The position numbers and the translations under genes are program-made. Shown here one piece after another: positions 11,401 to 26,400 of a DNA stretch of 45,500 nucleotides (position 1 is its first letter; each line of letters begins with the position of its first letter). Source of the DNA: a bacterium UBP15_UBA6099. Lineage in GTDB: Bacteria > UBP15 > UBA6099. The notes beneath the pieces were generated by a model. It did no database searches. It was not told where the DNA came from and worked only from the letters and a program-made list of their open reading frames with translations. The stretch lies in NCBI GenBank assembly GCA_002435745.1, contig DIWT01000059.1, positions 24,803 through 70,302 of the forward strand, given 5' to 3'.

Positions 11401-14400
11401 GAACTGGCGGGCGAGCGCGTCTGGCGCATGCCTACAGACGACGAATACAAAGAGTTCATCAAGAGCGACATAGCGGACATTAAGAACGTCGGCAACAGGT
11501 ACGCCGGAGCGACCACCGGCTCGCTGTTCCTCGAATATTTCACGGACGGAACGCCGTGGGCGCACTTGGACATCGCCGGAACGGCGTACATGGACAAGAA
11601 GACGGGCTACTACGTCAAAGGCGGAACGGGGACGGGGGTCAGGACGCTGGTCCGGCTGGCGCTCGACATGGCGCGCGGATGACGGCGACCGGGGGAAAGA
11701 CGGGGCGCGGAGGATGGGGCGCATGAAATCAGGCTCGCCCGGCGGCGCGGACCCGGCTCGCCCGCCCTTCCTCAAATGGTCTCTCAAGGACCGGCCCGAC
11801 CCTCTGCGAAAAATTCTCATGGGCGCCTACATGGGCCGCGCCATCGACGTCATCGACTTCTACGAATTCCTCGCGCGAACCGTCAGAATACCGCTAATCG
11901 GCAAATATTTCTTCAAACCCATCATCAACCTTTACGGGGCGAAATATCACTCCGGCAGGGCGACGCCTCTAAAGGACGTTCTGCCGCTGCTGGCAGAGGC
12001 GAAATCGCTGGCGGTTTCCGAGTGCTCGTGCCGGGCGCGGATGGGGGCCTGTTCCCACTCGACCCGCACATGCCTGAAGATTAACACCGGCGCCGAGGTC
12101 GAGGAGCGCAAGGGGCAGCTCAAGAGCGAAAGAATCGACGCCGCAGAGGCCGCACGCATCGTCTCTAAGGCGTTCGACGACGGCCTCATGCTTCAGGTCG
12201 AGTGGTGCATCGAGCCTTACACCTACTGCGTTTGCTGCTGCTGCGAGTGTTGCTGCGTGACGCGGCGGCTGCGGTTCGACAGCGGTATCGAGAGCGGGGT
12301 GTCCCCCAGCGAGTATCTGGCCGAGATAGACGCGGCGGCCTGCTCGCGCTGCGGCGCGTGCGAGCGTCTGTGTCCGGGCCGCGCGATAACGATTCCGCAA
12401 CTAGGGGCCGGCAACCCGTCCGTGCGCGAAAAGGATTGCGTCGGCTGCGGGCTGTGCGAACACCACTGCCCGACGGGGGCGATTTCTCTGCGCTCCGTCC
12501 GCCCGCCCGCCGTCGCTCGCGACCGCGGCTGGTTCCACCACTTCATCATTTACCTCTCGTGCTATCTCGTGCTGGCCCCGCACTTCTACGTCTACCTTTT
12601 CCTCAAAGGCGGCCCCGGCGACCGCTCCCGCCCTCTCGACTGGTGACGATCAAAAAGCGCGATCCAATGTTATGCAATAGCAACGAAGCAGCATTAACGA
12701 TGTTTTCTGCAAGTTTGCGGGGAAACCATTTTTTGCAAAAATAGGTTTCCCCGCGCCCCTTCCAAAAAAACTCCCGGACGCCGATTTTGCCGAACTTCGT
12801 TCATTGCAAAATCGGCTCTTGTTTGCTTATCGGAAAATCACAGACAAGGTCGGTGGTCGTTTATTCGCAAAAACGCATATATACATGTTATACTGCCGCT
12901 TAATAGAAATTAGCCATCGCAACGCTCAATGAGGGTGTCGCCTTCAAGCGTTTTTTTGCTTGTGGGCGCTCATCATTTGCCATCACCCACAACATGGTTG
13001 TGGGTGGCACCCTGTGGTTAATTTCTATTAAGCGCTGCTCTATTAGATGATTCTACCCACTACTAAGTGTGCCATGCGCAAAACTTTTTCTTTTGCGCAT
13101 GATGCTTTTCACCAAATAGTAAATGGGAGCTTTCATTTAGTTCTTCGTTCAAGAAGAAGATTCTCACAAAAAACCTTTCCCAATATCTTTTCACATGATA
13201 TGCGCCGAACACGGAAGCGAAGCTCCGCGTTCGGCGCCAGCGTGAAAAATTTTGAAAGGGATTTTAAGGGAAAACTTTTTCAAAAGTTTTCCCTTAAAAA
13301 CTCTTAATAATTAACAACCATCGCGATGAATTACTTCACAAGCGCGCGTTCGGCGGCTTTCATCAGGTCGATTATTTCCGACTGGCTGAGTTCGCGTTGA
13401 GCGGGAGCGGATGGGGAGGCGGCGGGAGCAGGCTGTATTTCAACCGTTTCGCGCTCGGTTGAGACGGCCTCGGTCTGAGGCTCGGAAGATTCGACGGCGG
13501 CAGGCTGAGAGGCCGGGGCGGGAACTTTCGCAACGGCGGGCCGGGGCTTGAGAGCCGGGGCTTTTTCAATCGAGTCCAGCGCGGGCACGACGACAACCGG
13601 CGCATCAGCCTGAGGCTCTGCGGCGCTTTCGACGACGGCGGCCGGCAACTGCGTCTCTACCGACGCTCCGGGTTCGGGAACATTGTTGTTTGTGAACCTT
13701 ATCATAAAAAACGCGATAAGAAATCCGCTGGCGAGCATGCCGACAGACGTCATGGGTTTCCAATTCGCTTTCGCCTTGCTCGGAATGGTTTTGAAAATGC
13801 GGGTTTTAAGCTGCATGGCCTCTTCCCACGCGGCGGTGAGTTCCGCGCGCGCCAAGTTCAAGGTCACGCCGCCGTTGGCGAAGCTTTTTTCCTCGTAATT
13901 CTTGTTCGCCTTATCGAGCCAGTGTTTCGTGTACTCGATGTGTTTAAGAATTTTGTCGGTGTCGACGTCTTGGTGGTTCATTTCCGTTCCCCCGTTTACT
14001 GCTCTTCTAATAGTAGTTCTGCTTTTATAACTAATATCAAGCAAATAAATCAAAAATAACCATGCGGTTCGGGCGAATGCGGACGGTTGGCGGAATATGT
14101 GCCCATATTATTCCCGATATCTAGCGATATCCGCCTATTTCGCCTCATTTCATCTCTTTCATAACCCTTGTAAGCATGCCTCGCAAGCGGCGGATGCCTT
14201 TTTTCTGAAGCCTGCTCAGGTACGAATTGCTGATGCCGAGTTCTTTAGCCAGATCGGTGGCTTTTTTGTCTTCGATATAAATGCCGATGACCACTTGTTT
14301 TTCTTTCTCGGTGAGGCGAGAAAGGCTTTTGAGAACAACGTTGAGGAGCATCTCGTCTTCGGCGAGTTTTTCGACGTTTTTGACGGTGTTCGTGGGGTCG

Positions 14401-17400
14401 GCGAACATGCTGGCCATGCCGAGGAGTTCCTGCATTGCTTGGGCGCCGCTGTCGAGCGCGATGTCCTTGTTCTTGTTTTTGTCGAGGTAGTTGATGACGC
14501 GGCCCCGGATGCGGAAAGGCGCGTAGGTGGTGAACCTTATCTGCTTGTCAGGGTCGAACCGTTCGACGGCCTCGATGAGGCCGACCGTTCCCTCTTGCAT
14601 AAGATCAAGCATGACATCCGGTCCGGCCTTGGCTCCGGAGACGATCTTATAGACTAGCGGCTGATAGCTTTCGATTATCTTTGCTCGGGCGGCGACGCTT
14701 CCGTGATTCTTGTACTGCTTCCAAAGTTCGGCTTCCTCGTTAGGCTCAAGACACCGAACCTTGGAGAGCTCGTTTAGATACGCTTCAATCATGGCTCTCC
14801 ATCAAAACCTAAGTCGATACTCGACTTGGTAGTCGGTTTCGCTATCCTGATCTATCCCCCACTTCAGGAAGCTGCGTTTCCTGAATTCGTACCGCAGTTC
14901 TAATAGTTCTGTTTCGTCTTCTGAGAACAGTCTTTCATAACGGATAGAAACACTGTCCGTGAGACGTTTTTCCAATTTTACAAGCACATCTTTGTTAGGG
15001 TCAAGGTTAATTGTAAAGTTTTCAAGGTTTACGCCCCTCTCGATGACGGAGCCGACGAAGGGAGAGACTGCGCCGACGGCGAGAGTTTCAAGCGCGTCGG
15101 CGGCGGAGCGGTCGCCGGTTAGGGCGTCCACCATGCCGAGCCGCATCAGGATCTGCTCCTCGGTCAGCGGGCGGCCCGCGATGTCGTTGTCCTCATACGC
15201 CTCGAACCTCGCCCGCGGACACACCGGGACGACTATGTCGCCCGCGTCGCCCATTGCTATTGTCGGAGCGCCGATTGCGTCGGCGGCTCCGACCCCGGCG
15301 TCTCCTCCCGCGGTTCCGCACAGTTCCTGATACGCCGGATACAGCGCGATGTCCACCATCGGGCCGGAAACGCGCATCGTTATCTCCGTGCCCTGCGCGT
15401 TCGCCACCGCCTCTGTGTAGAATATCGGCACCACCCCGACGCCCTCGATTGTGTTGAACCCGATTATCGTCTCGGTCGTCCTGAAAGTTGTGGTGTAGAA
15501 TCCGATGTGGCCGCGCGTGGCGGAGAGCCATCCTTTAAGTTGCGGATTATCAATGCTGCCGGACACTTGAATGCGCCCGGTCGGGGTGAGCCGCATGTTC
15601 CTCCACGCGCTCTGAACTTGGAAGCCGTCGCCGACGACGACGTTGAGCGGCTGAGGGCCGAAATGGACGGCTAGCGCGGGTTTAGTCGGAGCGCCGCCCG
15701 CGCTGAAACTCGGTATCATGAACGAGCCGTTGTGAGCCTTGAGAGTCGGCGTCGCTCCTTCCCTGCCGCCGACATCCAGCCTGCCGGGAGAGTACCTCAG
15801 CGCTATTCCGGTCAGGGTCGCGCGCCCTTTGTATATGTTCGAGTATTCCACGTTCAGATTTTCGATGTCTCCGATTTCGAGCGCGGCGGTCTCGACGGAT
15901 ACGCCTTTGAATTTGGCGCTGAGCGCGGCGGTCACAGCGCGGTCGCCCATCATTCCTCGCAAATCCTGCGAGCGCAGCGAGTCCTTCGAGAACACGAGCG
16001 AGCCGTTTATGGCCGTAAGCGCGGGTTTGAGAACCGAAGCCGACAGGCCCGCGTTAAGCAGCCTGACCGCGCCTGAGAAAGACGGGTTCTCAAGCCCGCC
16101 GGAGACGCGCACGCTCTCGACCGCCGCGCGGCCCGTCACCGTTATGTCCCCGCCCAGCAGCGGGTTCAGCGGCGAGAGGTCCATCCCCGCCGAGTCCAGC
16201 GACATCGAGAACATGTCGCCGTAGTCTTTGCTGACCGGCAACACTGCGAATATCGCCAGCAGGTCCGAGCCGCGCTGCGCCTGCAGGTTCTTCAGCGAAA
16301 GGGCCTTCCCGTCGAACTCGAACTGCCCCCTCATCCTGTCCATCCTTACGCCTAGCGCGGACGGGTCGGACACGTACAGCGAGCCTTCCATCTTCTGCCT
16401 GCCGGACTCCGAAACGATGTCTATGTCGAGGTCGAGCATCCCGCCGACTGGCGCTGACACCACGCCGGAGTCGGACAGCCGTTTAAGCTCGATGCCCGTG
16501 GCGCTCACTTTGAGCAGCGACGACTCCGCGCGTTCAAGGTTGAGCTTGCCGTTCGCCTCCACGAGAGCCAGCTCGTTCTGCGCTTCGAACTTCCGTATCT
16601 CTATGGATTTGCCGATGAAGCCGCCGGAGAATTCCATCTCGTCTATCGGATACGCGCCGAGAGCAAGCCCTTCGCCCGACAGGTCGATGGCCCCGGCGAG
16701 TCCTTCTGCGATGGAGAACACGCGGACGCTGCCGTCGATCGCGCCCGACATTCCGCCGGGCAGGTCGATGCGCAGAGTCGCGCTTTGTCCTCCGGAGTAC
16801 GCCTCCAGCCGCGCCGCTCCCTCGAACATGTCCGCAAGCGTCCTCAACTCGGCTCCCGCCAGAGTCGCCGTCATGTCCAGCCCGCCTGTCTCGGATTCGT
16901 AAGTCGCGTCGATCCTGTACCTCTCCGAGCCGCGCGACAACTCCACTCCGTCTATCGTCACCCTGCTCGACTGCCTCAGTTCCACTCCCGCGCTCTCCAA
17001 CTTGAACCGGGAGCCGAGTATGTCCAGCGCGGAGGATGAAAAACTCATCCTCGCCAGAGGCGACCTGAAAGAGCCTGTGACTGAACAGAAACCTTTTATC
17101 TTGCCCGAAACGCCGAAGTCCTTGCCCCGCGATATCTTATCAGCCTGAATCCCGGACGCCTCGAACATCAGGTCTATCGCGTCGGGGTCCAGCAGCCCCG
17201 AAACCTTCGTCTCGCCTCCGAACGCCGACACCGTGGAACCCTCGGCTATCCGCAGGAACCTGTCGTATTCCATCCAGATGGCCGCGCGTTCTATTTTCTC
17301 GCCGTACGCCACGATGTCCCGAGCGGACACCTTTACCGAAATCACCGGGTAGTCGAAAGAGCCGGCGACGAGCGCGTCGACGTCTATGAAGCCGTCTAGG

Positions 17401-20400
17401 TCCGCCGGCGGCTCGAAATCGGAGCGGAAGGCGTCCGCGGCCAGCCCGGCCAGCCCGGCGACGGACGCGTCGCGCATCCTCACTTCGAGGTTCGCCGTCC
17501 TTTGCGCCAAGTCCAAGCTGCCGTCAACCACCTGAACGTTCTTTCCTGTGTGGATTTTCAGTTCGGAAAGCCTGACCACGTCCGCCGAGTACGCCACGCC
17601 GCCCGTCACTCTGTCGGCGGCCATGTCGCTGACCATTATGTCGCGGCCCTCGACGGAGCCTCGGAATGTGGGCGCTGAAATGGAGCCTCCGACGGCTCCT
17701 GAAAGCTTGATCGCGCCGGCCCCGGGAATGTCCTCGCGTCTGGCTAGCGCCAGCGCCGTGGTCACTCTAGCCACCGCCGCGTCGACCGATATGTCCAGCG
17801 CGCCGTCCGCGCCTATTGTCCCGTCGGCAATCAGCAACTCGTCTTCCGCTTCCGCCACGAGGTTCTCGATTGTGAAAACGCCCGCCGAATGCCTGAAACT
17901 CAAAGTGGCGGACACCCCGCTCGCGTCCGCGATCCTCATGTCCGCGCCCCTCGCCGTGCCGAACGCGTCCGGCAGCCGCTTGGCGGAAATCCCGCCGCCT
18001 ATGAACAGTTCGCCTTCCAGCAAACCGCTCGCGGCGACGCCGGGGTCGATTTCCGCCGCCGCCAGCGCTTCCGCCAGTTCAAATCCGGAGAACTCTATTG
18101 CTGCTTTCACCGTCGGAGCGCCGCCGGGAACTATGACCGCAGACCCTCGCGCCTCCAAAGAACCGCTTGGGCCTCCCGCCGAAAACCCGTATTCCGCCCT
18201 TTCGCCGTCGTACGCCAACTGGCCATCCAGACTATCGAATGTAAGGCCGCGATACTCGACGCCCGTCGCCGCCACCCACGCGGAGACCGCCGGAGCGCCG
18301 CCCCCAAGTTTGAGATAGGCAAACCCGTCCGCCCGCCCCGCCGGGATGTGGCCCGCCGGAACGGATAGCGCCGCAGCCGCCATCCCAAGCGACGCTCCTC
18401 TGAAACTCGTCCTGCCGTTGAACTGAAGGTTGCCGCCAAGCAACGCCGCGCCGGTCGCCCTGAACTCCCCTCCGTGCATCGAGAACTCGACTAGCTCGAC
18501 CGCCGCCGCCGTCTCCGAATATGTAGCCCTGCCTCTTATGTCAGTGATTTCATGCGCGCCGTCCGCGGTGGTCAGCCACGCGTCCGACACCTCGATCTCT
18601 CCGCCCCAAGAGTAACGGGGCGGATGCCCGAATGTGGTGTATGTGGACGTCGCGCGGAACGTCAGGACATCCGCCTTGCCTCCTACCCGCGCGCCCTTCA
18701 TCCCCGCGATTTCCGCGACCATCGCAAGCGGCGCTCCGGTCAGCTTCGTGTCCAGTCGCCACCCCGCACGCAGGTCGAATTCGAATTCCGCCTCCAGCGC
18801 GTCCGCAAGGCTCGCGTCGGAGGAACGTATCTTTATGGCGATAACCCGCTCGCCTCGCAGTTCCACGCTTCCCTCGAAGTCCCTGAACGCGGCGGCGCGC
18901 ACGGGCAACGGAGCCTCGTCGAACGCGTCCGTAAACTCCAGAAATCCGTTTCTGATTATTATCGGGAAATCCGGCATGGCCGCTTCCGCGCCCCCGCCCC
19001 CGCCGGATATCAGCGCGTCGAAGTTGAATGTTCCGTCGTCGAGCCTCCGTATGCATATCCGGGGCGATTCGAGCGACACTTTTCGCACGATGTTGGCCGG
19101 GCTGCCCTTGTCCTTCAGCAGCCGCGCAAGGCTAAGCGACGCGGTTATCTTCTCAACGGAAACAATCGGGTCTTCTTCCGAACCCAGCCTCGCTTCGTCT
19201 ATCACTATCTGCCCGAAATAATTTATCCTGACTTTGCCGATGACGAGCGGGGTCTTTAGGACGCCAGAAAGGCGCGTCTCGATCTCCTTCACCGCGCGGC
19301 CGGGAGCTTCCATCCGGCTCAACGCGTATATCCCGACAGTCCACATCAAAGCTAAAGCAAGCGCCGCATACGCGGCGAACGCGAATAGTTTCCTTTTAAG
19401 CGACTTTTTTTTCTTCATAGTCGAGCCGTCGCCCGCGCCGCGCGCCGTTATCCGCTCATGCGCGCGCGCAAACATCGACCGCGTTGCTTCGCGGCCTTCG
19501 CCACATTAATAGAAATATTATACCGGTCATGACACTTTTAAGTTAATATTGGAAAAATCAACATGGAGACACGCGGGAGCGGTTGCCGCGCGGATTCTCC
19601 CGGAGAGCGCCGCATGACGGACAAAACCTACAACGACCCTTCCGAGGTTTTCGACTTCTCAAAGTGCGAAACATGCGGAGAATGCCTGTCGAAATGCTCA
19701 TACATGAGCCTGACGCCCAAGCGCGCGGCGGCGGAGATGCGCAACCTCAAGGAAGGCCGCGCTTCAGTTGTTCTCGATTTGTGCGCGGGCTGTTGGTCGT
19801 GCGACCCGGCATGCCCGAACGGCTGCAGACCCTATTCCCTAATCCGGACTCGCTGGGGCGAGAGGTACGCCGAAGAAGGGCTGCCGGAAAAAGCGCGCAA
19901 CCTCATCCCCACCGAATTCCCAAATTTCAGGACGTCCGTCCCGCAATCGCGCGCGCAGAAATCCATCTTGGAAAAAATCAAGAATCCGCCAGACGCCGAC
20001 GAAGTCCTGTTCACAGGCTGCAACACGCTCGTCATCGCCGAAACGCTCCAATCGCGCGTGTTCGACGGCCTGCCCGCTTTCGGCTCTTTCGATTACTGCT
20101 GCGGCGAGATGTTCTACCGCATGGGCCTGTTCGCCGCCGCGAAACAGTCGGCGCTCAAGATGCGCCGCGTCTTCAGCGGCCTCAACGCGCGCAGAATCGT
20201 CTTCCCCTGCGCCGCCTGCATGAACATGCTTTCGAACATCTATCCTAAGGAATTCGGCGTGAAGTTCGACTTCGAGGCCGTTCTCATAACCGACTGGCTC
20301 GCCGAGAAGTTCGACTCCGGAGAGCTGGAAGTCCGCGCGCCGCTCAACATGACGGTGTCAATTCAGGACTCGTGCCACCTGAAAACGATGGACGAGCGGA

Positions 20401-23400
20401 TGTACGACTCGCCGCGCGCGCTGCTGAAAAGACTCGGCGCGAAGGTGGTCGAGATGAAGCTGACAAAAAAAGAGTCCGGCTGTTGCGGCGTGGCCGCCGG
20501 GTGTTCCAGATACGCGATGATAGACCTCGCCCGCGCCGGATTTCGAAGAACCCTAGAGTCCGCCGCGCCGCGCTCCGACGCCACCGTCTGCTACTGCAAC
20601 GGATGCCTGCTGACGCTGGCCGGCATGCGGAACTTCGCCCCGTGGGCCCCTCCCCCGCTCCCACTGATACAACTCGTCCAGAAAGCCATAGGAGAAAACC
20701 CCGACCTCGGCCTGTCCGCAAAACGCGCCCGGCAGGTGTTCGCCGGAATCGCCGTCGCCGCCGCCCCCGCCATGCTCTCCCGCGACCGATTCTTCCTCCC
20801 GGAAATAAAATGAACGCGATGCGCGTTTTTGACGTGTAGCAATACGAGGAATGATGCGGCCGCCTGCGGCGGTTGGGGGAAACCCTTTGAAAAGGGTTGT
20901 CCCCAAATCCCTTTCCCAAATCTTTCACGCTTGTTGATTGATTATCAAAGAATGGTTTATTCCCGCCCGCTTATACGCGTTTTTGCAAATATATACGAAG
21001 AATTAAATGAAAGCTCCCATTTACCATTTGGTGAAAAGCATCATGCACAAAGGAAAAAACTTTGTGCATGGCACACTTGGTAGCGGGTAGAATCATCTAA
21101 TAACATGTATAAACATTTTCACAGGAGCGTCGGAACGAGACGCGGTAGCGTCCGGATCCGACGCTCAAGGAAAAGTTTGAAGGATTTTCAAGGAAACTTT
21201 TCAAAGTTTCCTTGAACCGCCGGAGGCATCCTTAAAGGCGTGGCGATATTTGCGCGCCGCTGTCATTTGGACAGAGAGGCGGAAGAGAGGATTTCAAGGA
21301 CAAGAGTGTCGTAGGAGCCGCCTTCGGCGGCGATTTCCTCCGGCAGGTCGCTGGTGGGGGTCATGCCGGGGATGGAGTTAAGTTCGAGAGCGAACATGTC
21401 GCCGTCGGGAGCCACAATGAAATCGACGCGGGAAACGCCGTGGCAGCCGAGCGCGCGGTGCGCCGCCACAGCCAGCTTCATCGCCCTCTCCGTTGTCGCC
21501 GCGTCCAGCCTCGCGGGGCAAATCAGTTCGGTCATCCCCTTGGTGTATTTTGCTTCGAAATCGTAGAATTCGTTTTTAGGGACAAGTTCGAGAACGGGAA
21601 GGGCGCGCAGAGATTCGCCGCATCCGAGGACGCCGACTGTTATCTCGCGGCCCGATACGAACCGTTCAACCATCGCGCGGCCGAACTTTTCAACAAGCCT
21701 CCCGACGACGTCCCTCAGGGCGCGCTCGTCGCGCGCGATTTCCACTCCGAGGCTTGAGCCTTCGGACAGCGGTTTGACGATCGCGGGCAGCCCGGTCGCC
21801 GCAATCGCCTCCGCGCAGCATTCGTCCAGTTTTTTCGACCTGTCCGGATATGAGTCTTCGAGGACGGGAACGCCCCTGTGCCTGAAGACGAGCTTGGTCA
21901 GTTCTTTGTCCATCGCCACCGCGCTCGCGGCCACTCCGGAGCCGGTGTACGGAACTCTCATTGTTTCGAGCAACCCTTGAATCGAGCCGTCCTCGCCGCC
22001 TTTTCCGTGCAGGGCGATATACGCGACTTCCACCTTCTCGGCCCGAAGTCTTTCGGCGACATCCGCTCCGACATCTATCCCCACGGCGTCGTAACCCTGC
22101 CTAGTCAGGGAGTCGAGAACCCCTTTCCCGGAGCGGAGAGACACCTCGCGCTCTCCCGAAGCCCCGCCCATCAATACGCCGACGCGATTTCCCTCGAATG
22201 GCTTAATCATGCTCTGGTCCTCTGCGATTCCGCGCTGCGTAGCGGCCATATCTCCCGCTCGCGCTGTATAGAATAGTTTCACTTTAAGAGAGAAAAAGTT
22301 GCGCCTTTTTTCGAGCGCGCGTAGGCGTGTTTTTTTTCCGACCGCCGGGACTGCTCTTTCTTTTGGGGTATAATCACAATTGAAACATGGTTTCATCCAA
22401 CCGTTCGGCGGCGGAGACACGCTATGAGAGTCAACGAGTTTGAATACAGGGCGCGCGTTGTGGATCCCGAAAACGGCACTGTGGCGGTCGACCTCGTCGG
22501 CGGCGTCTTCATGTCGAACATGGAAGACTTCCGCCGCGCCGTGAAACCGCAACTGGACATGCCGGTGAAGAATCTTGTGCTCAACTTCAAAGATATGGAC
22601 TTCATCAGCAGCAGCGGAATCGGGCTGCTCGTCGAGAGCAGCCAGTCGTTTAAAAAAGCCGGAAAGCAAATATGGGTGGTCGGCCTCGAAGGCGAACTTG
22701 CCAGAGTTTTCGATCAGTTTTCTCTGCGCCAGATACTGATGATTCTGCCCGACGAAAAAGACGCGCTCGAAAAAATCGCCTCCGCGCGCGGCTGATCGCC
22801 TCCTCAATAGAAAAAGGAAGAAGAAAAGCCGAAAATAAAAGGCTGACTGCGGTCGTCGGGCGAAAACCCTCGAAAAGGGTTGTCCTCCGAAGCCTTTCCC
22901 CAAGCTTTTCAACGTTATTGTATTGTTGCCGACGAGCAACAATGACGTTTGAAGCGCGTTTGCCTTTCGCCGCAGGCGAAATATCGCGACACAAATCCAG
23001 ATCTCAATCGTTGAGCGTTGTCAGCGTAGCGCGCCGACGCCGCTGCGAAGAATTAAATAAAAGTTCCCATTAACTATTTGGTAAAAAGCATCATGCGCAA
23101 AGGAAAAAACTTTGTGCATGGCACACTTGGTAGTGGGTAGAATCATCTAATAACATGTATATATCCGTGGGTTTTCGGCGTTGCGTTGCGGAAATGCAAA
23201 CGGCGCAAAACGCAGGAAAAACAAAGTTCCTTTTTGCGAAAATATTAGTTTTCGATGAAAGGCTGGTAGGGGTCGGAGGGGGCGGGTTGGCCGGGGTTGG
23301 TCGCCCTGTCTATAAGGATGTTGAACTGTTCCCGGTGGGTTGGGAATCTGCGGGCGGCGCCGCGCAGAGTGGAGATGGCTTGGTCGGGTTCATCGCAGTT

Positions 23401-26400
23401 GCCGTAGCTGATGGCAAGAGAGAGGTGAAGCTGCGGTTCGTCTGGCATTCTCTTAATCAGTTCGGACAACACGGTAACGGCTCTCTCGCAATCGAGAGAT
23501 GAATAGAATTTCTGGAGCGGGAATTCGGGGTCGATGTCTCTGATTTCGCGGACGGCGCGGGCGAAGTTGTCGTGCTGGCCAACGTTGCGGAATAGGATGG
23601 CGAGGGCGTAGAGGAGTTCGAGGTTGCGGTCAAACTCGGCCATGATTTCCTCTACTTCGCGGGCGTAGAGGTGCTGAAGGCGGCAGTTGTAGTATTGTTC
23701 GGCGATCTCTATGCGGAGCCAGAGCATGTCGCGGCGTTTTTCTTTTGCGTGGTCGAGGACTTCGACGGCTTTCGAGCAGGCCCCCATCTGATTGTATATG
23801 CGGGCGAGGTTGATGTAAGGAGATGCGTAGTAGGGGTCGAGGTTGGAGGCTGCTTCGTAGTATTGAATGGCGGCGTCGCGTTGACCGAGGGCGACGAGAG
23901 CGCCTGCGATGTTGTGGAGGGCGCGGGAGTTGTAGGGGTCGAGGGCGAAGGCTGTAGTCCAGAGGGCGACGGCCTCGGAGATCGACTTCTGGGTCTGCTG
24001 GCGGAAAAGAACGGTGGCGAGGGCCTCGTGCAACTGGGGGTCGAGCGGGTCGAGCTTCAGGGCTTTGCGCATCAACTCAAGGCCTTTTTCCCTTTGCCCG
24101 AAGTAGAACTGGCAATGGCCTTTGTTTGAGAGGGCCTTCGAGTTGAGGGGGTCGTATTTGAGGGCGAGGTTGAATTCTTTGAGAGCGGTTCTGAAATATT
24201 TTTGGTCGCCTGTCTGAGCGCCGTAGTCGAGATAGATTTTTCCGCGTTCGTTGTGGATGGAGGAGATGTTGACGGCGCTGGAGTCGTCTAGGGAGATATA
24301 GCGCGGGCCGCCGCCGAAAGCTTTCCATTGGGGGGTGGCGTCGGCTTCGAACATGGAGTCAATCTCATCCGGGGAGATGTCGCCGGGGGCGATTCTGTAT
24401 ACCGCGCCTCTTGGGACGGTGCGGTAATCCATTTCGAGAGGTATGAAAAGGAAGTCGGAATAGAAGGCGCGGGACGGGTTTGCGCGCATGAGTTCGACGG
24501 CGTATCTGGCGCGGGCCGGATCGTCCACTCTGAAGACGGGTTTTTCTTCCTCGAACAGAAACGTGTCCGGGAATATCACGTCGGGGTAGTGTCGCCGCAG
24601 GCGGTCAAGCTCCCATTTGAAGGGGAGGAACGATACGGGGACGACGGTTATTTCGCGGCGTTTGAAGATGTCGCCCTCGCAGGCTCTGAAGTAGCCCATG
24701 ATGCCGGGCGTCTGGGTTCCGATGAAGACGACGCTGTTTGATCTGACGTCGTCGATGATGGCCTCGCCGAGGATGCGGGCGCCGCCGGCGCGGTTCATGT
24801 GGCGGCGGTCCGCGCCGGTGAGGTTGACGCCGACGATGAAGAGGATGAGGGCGGCTGCGGCGAGCCTGAACGGGGCTTTCCACAGAGCGCCCCGGAGGGG
24901 CCGCCAGCCGACCACCGCCGCGGCTCCGGCTCCGGCGAACAGGCTCATGACGATGAACAACTGGACACGGAGGGCGTCGGGTTTTCCGTGGCTGATCAGC
25001 AAAGAACCTGCGAGCGCGCCCGCGCCGCAAAGGAACACGAACAGCGTGGAGCGCCAGTCTTTGCGGAACAGAAGGACGAGGCCGGGCAGTCCGAGCGCCA
25101 TCATCGCCGGCGACATCTGTCCGAGGAACATCTTTATGTTCATACGCTTGAGCAGTTCCATTTTGTCGGCAGGGAGCGTGGATTCGTAGCCCTGAAGGAA
25201 AAGCAGGTTCAGGAAGTTGACGGGGTTTCTCGGTCCCCACCAGTCCGAGACGGGGCCGCGCGCGGAAGCCAGAGGGAGATAGGCGAAGACGAGAGAGACT
25301 GCGGCTGCGGCGGCTAGGATGGCGAGAGCGCCGCTGATAAAGCGGACGAGGCCTTTTCTTTTCAGTCCGATAAAAACGAGATATCCGGCGTACGCGGCTC
25401 CGATCGCGGCGAGCGCCCAGACGGCGTATTGAGTCAGCGCCGGAACGGCGTCAAAGGCGCGGAACAGGTTGATCATTGCCGCGCCGAAGAGGATGAGCAG
25501 AGGCCCTGCGAGCGCGCGCCATCTGTGTCCGGGCAGCAGAGCAAGATGGATGATTGCGGCTCCGAGCGCGAAAGCCATGAGCAAATGATGAGTGAAGCCG
25601 AGGAAGATGAGAAGGAGAGCGCCGGAGACCAGAGGGCGGGAGCCGCGCGAGCGGTCGATGGCCAGAAGGAGGATGACCCCCGCGAACAGAGCGGCGTGCG
25701 CCGCGTAGACCTCTGCTATGAGGCCGAAATGGACGAATGAGCGGCAGCCCGCCAGCGCGGCGAGCGTTACCAGTCCGGCAAAAACCGAGCGGGACATCCT
25801 GACGACGGCGATGTAGAGCATTGTGGCGGCAAGGGCGGTCAGCATCGCGCTCATCACGTTCGCCCTGAACGGGAACTCGTCGAACGGGAGAAGCGCGAAC
25901 AGGCGCGACAACTGGGTGAACAGGGGGTAGCCGGGAGAGTGGGCGACGCCTAGATTGCAGGAGACGGAGACAAGCTCCGCGCTGTCGCCCCAGTAGAGCG
26001 TCGGGGCGGCGCAGTAGAGCAGCCAAGCGAAGGCGGCGAAGAACACTGTGGCGGGGGCCGCGCCTTTTCCGGCGCGCGCGGCGACTGCCGCCCTGAAGGA
26101 GTCCGCTTTGGCGGACAGTTCCGAGACCTTCAACTCAAGAGCGGAAGGCTCTTTCGCGGGGCGCGCGGGATGTTTTTTCTTCTTTGTTTTTTTGTCGCTC
26201 AAAATTGCCGTCCTCTGAAAACCACCCTAAAGAACTTCCTTATAAGATACAGCAGATGAGCCGGAGAGTGAATACGTCGGAACGCAAGAGTCAGCAGAGT
26301 GAGCGGCCTATAGAAGAACCGTCGGTTGGCCAGCCTGAACATTTTTTCCAGCGTCGCGGCGTCGAATTTGCCGGGCATTTCGTAGGCGGCCCTTCCGAAA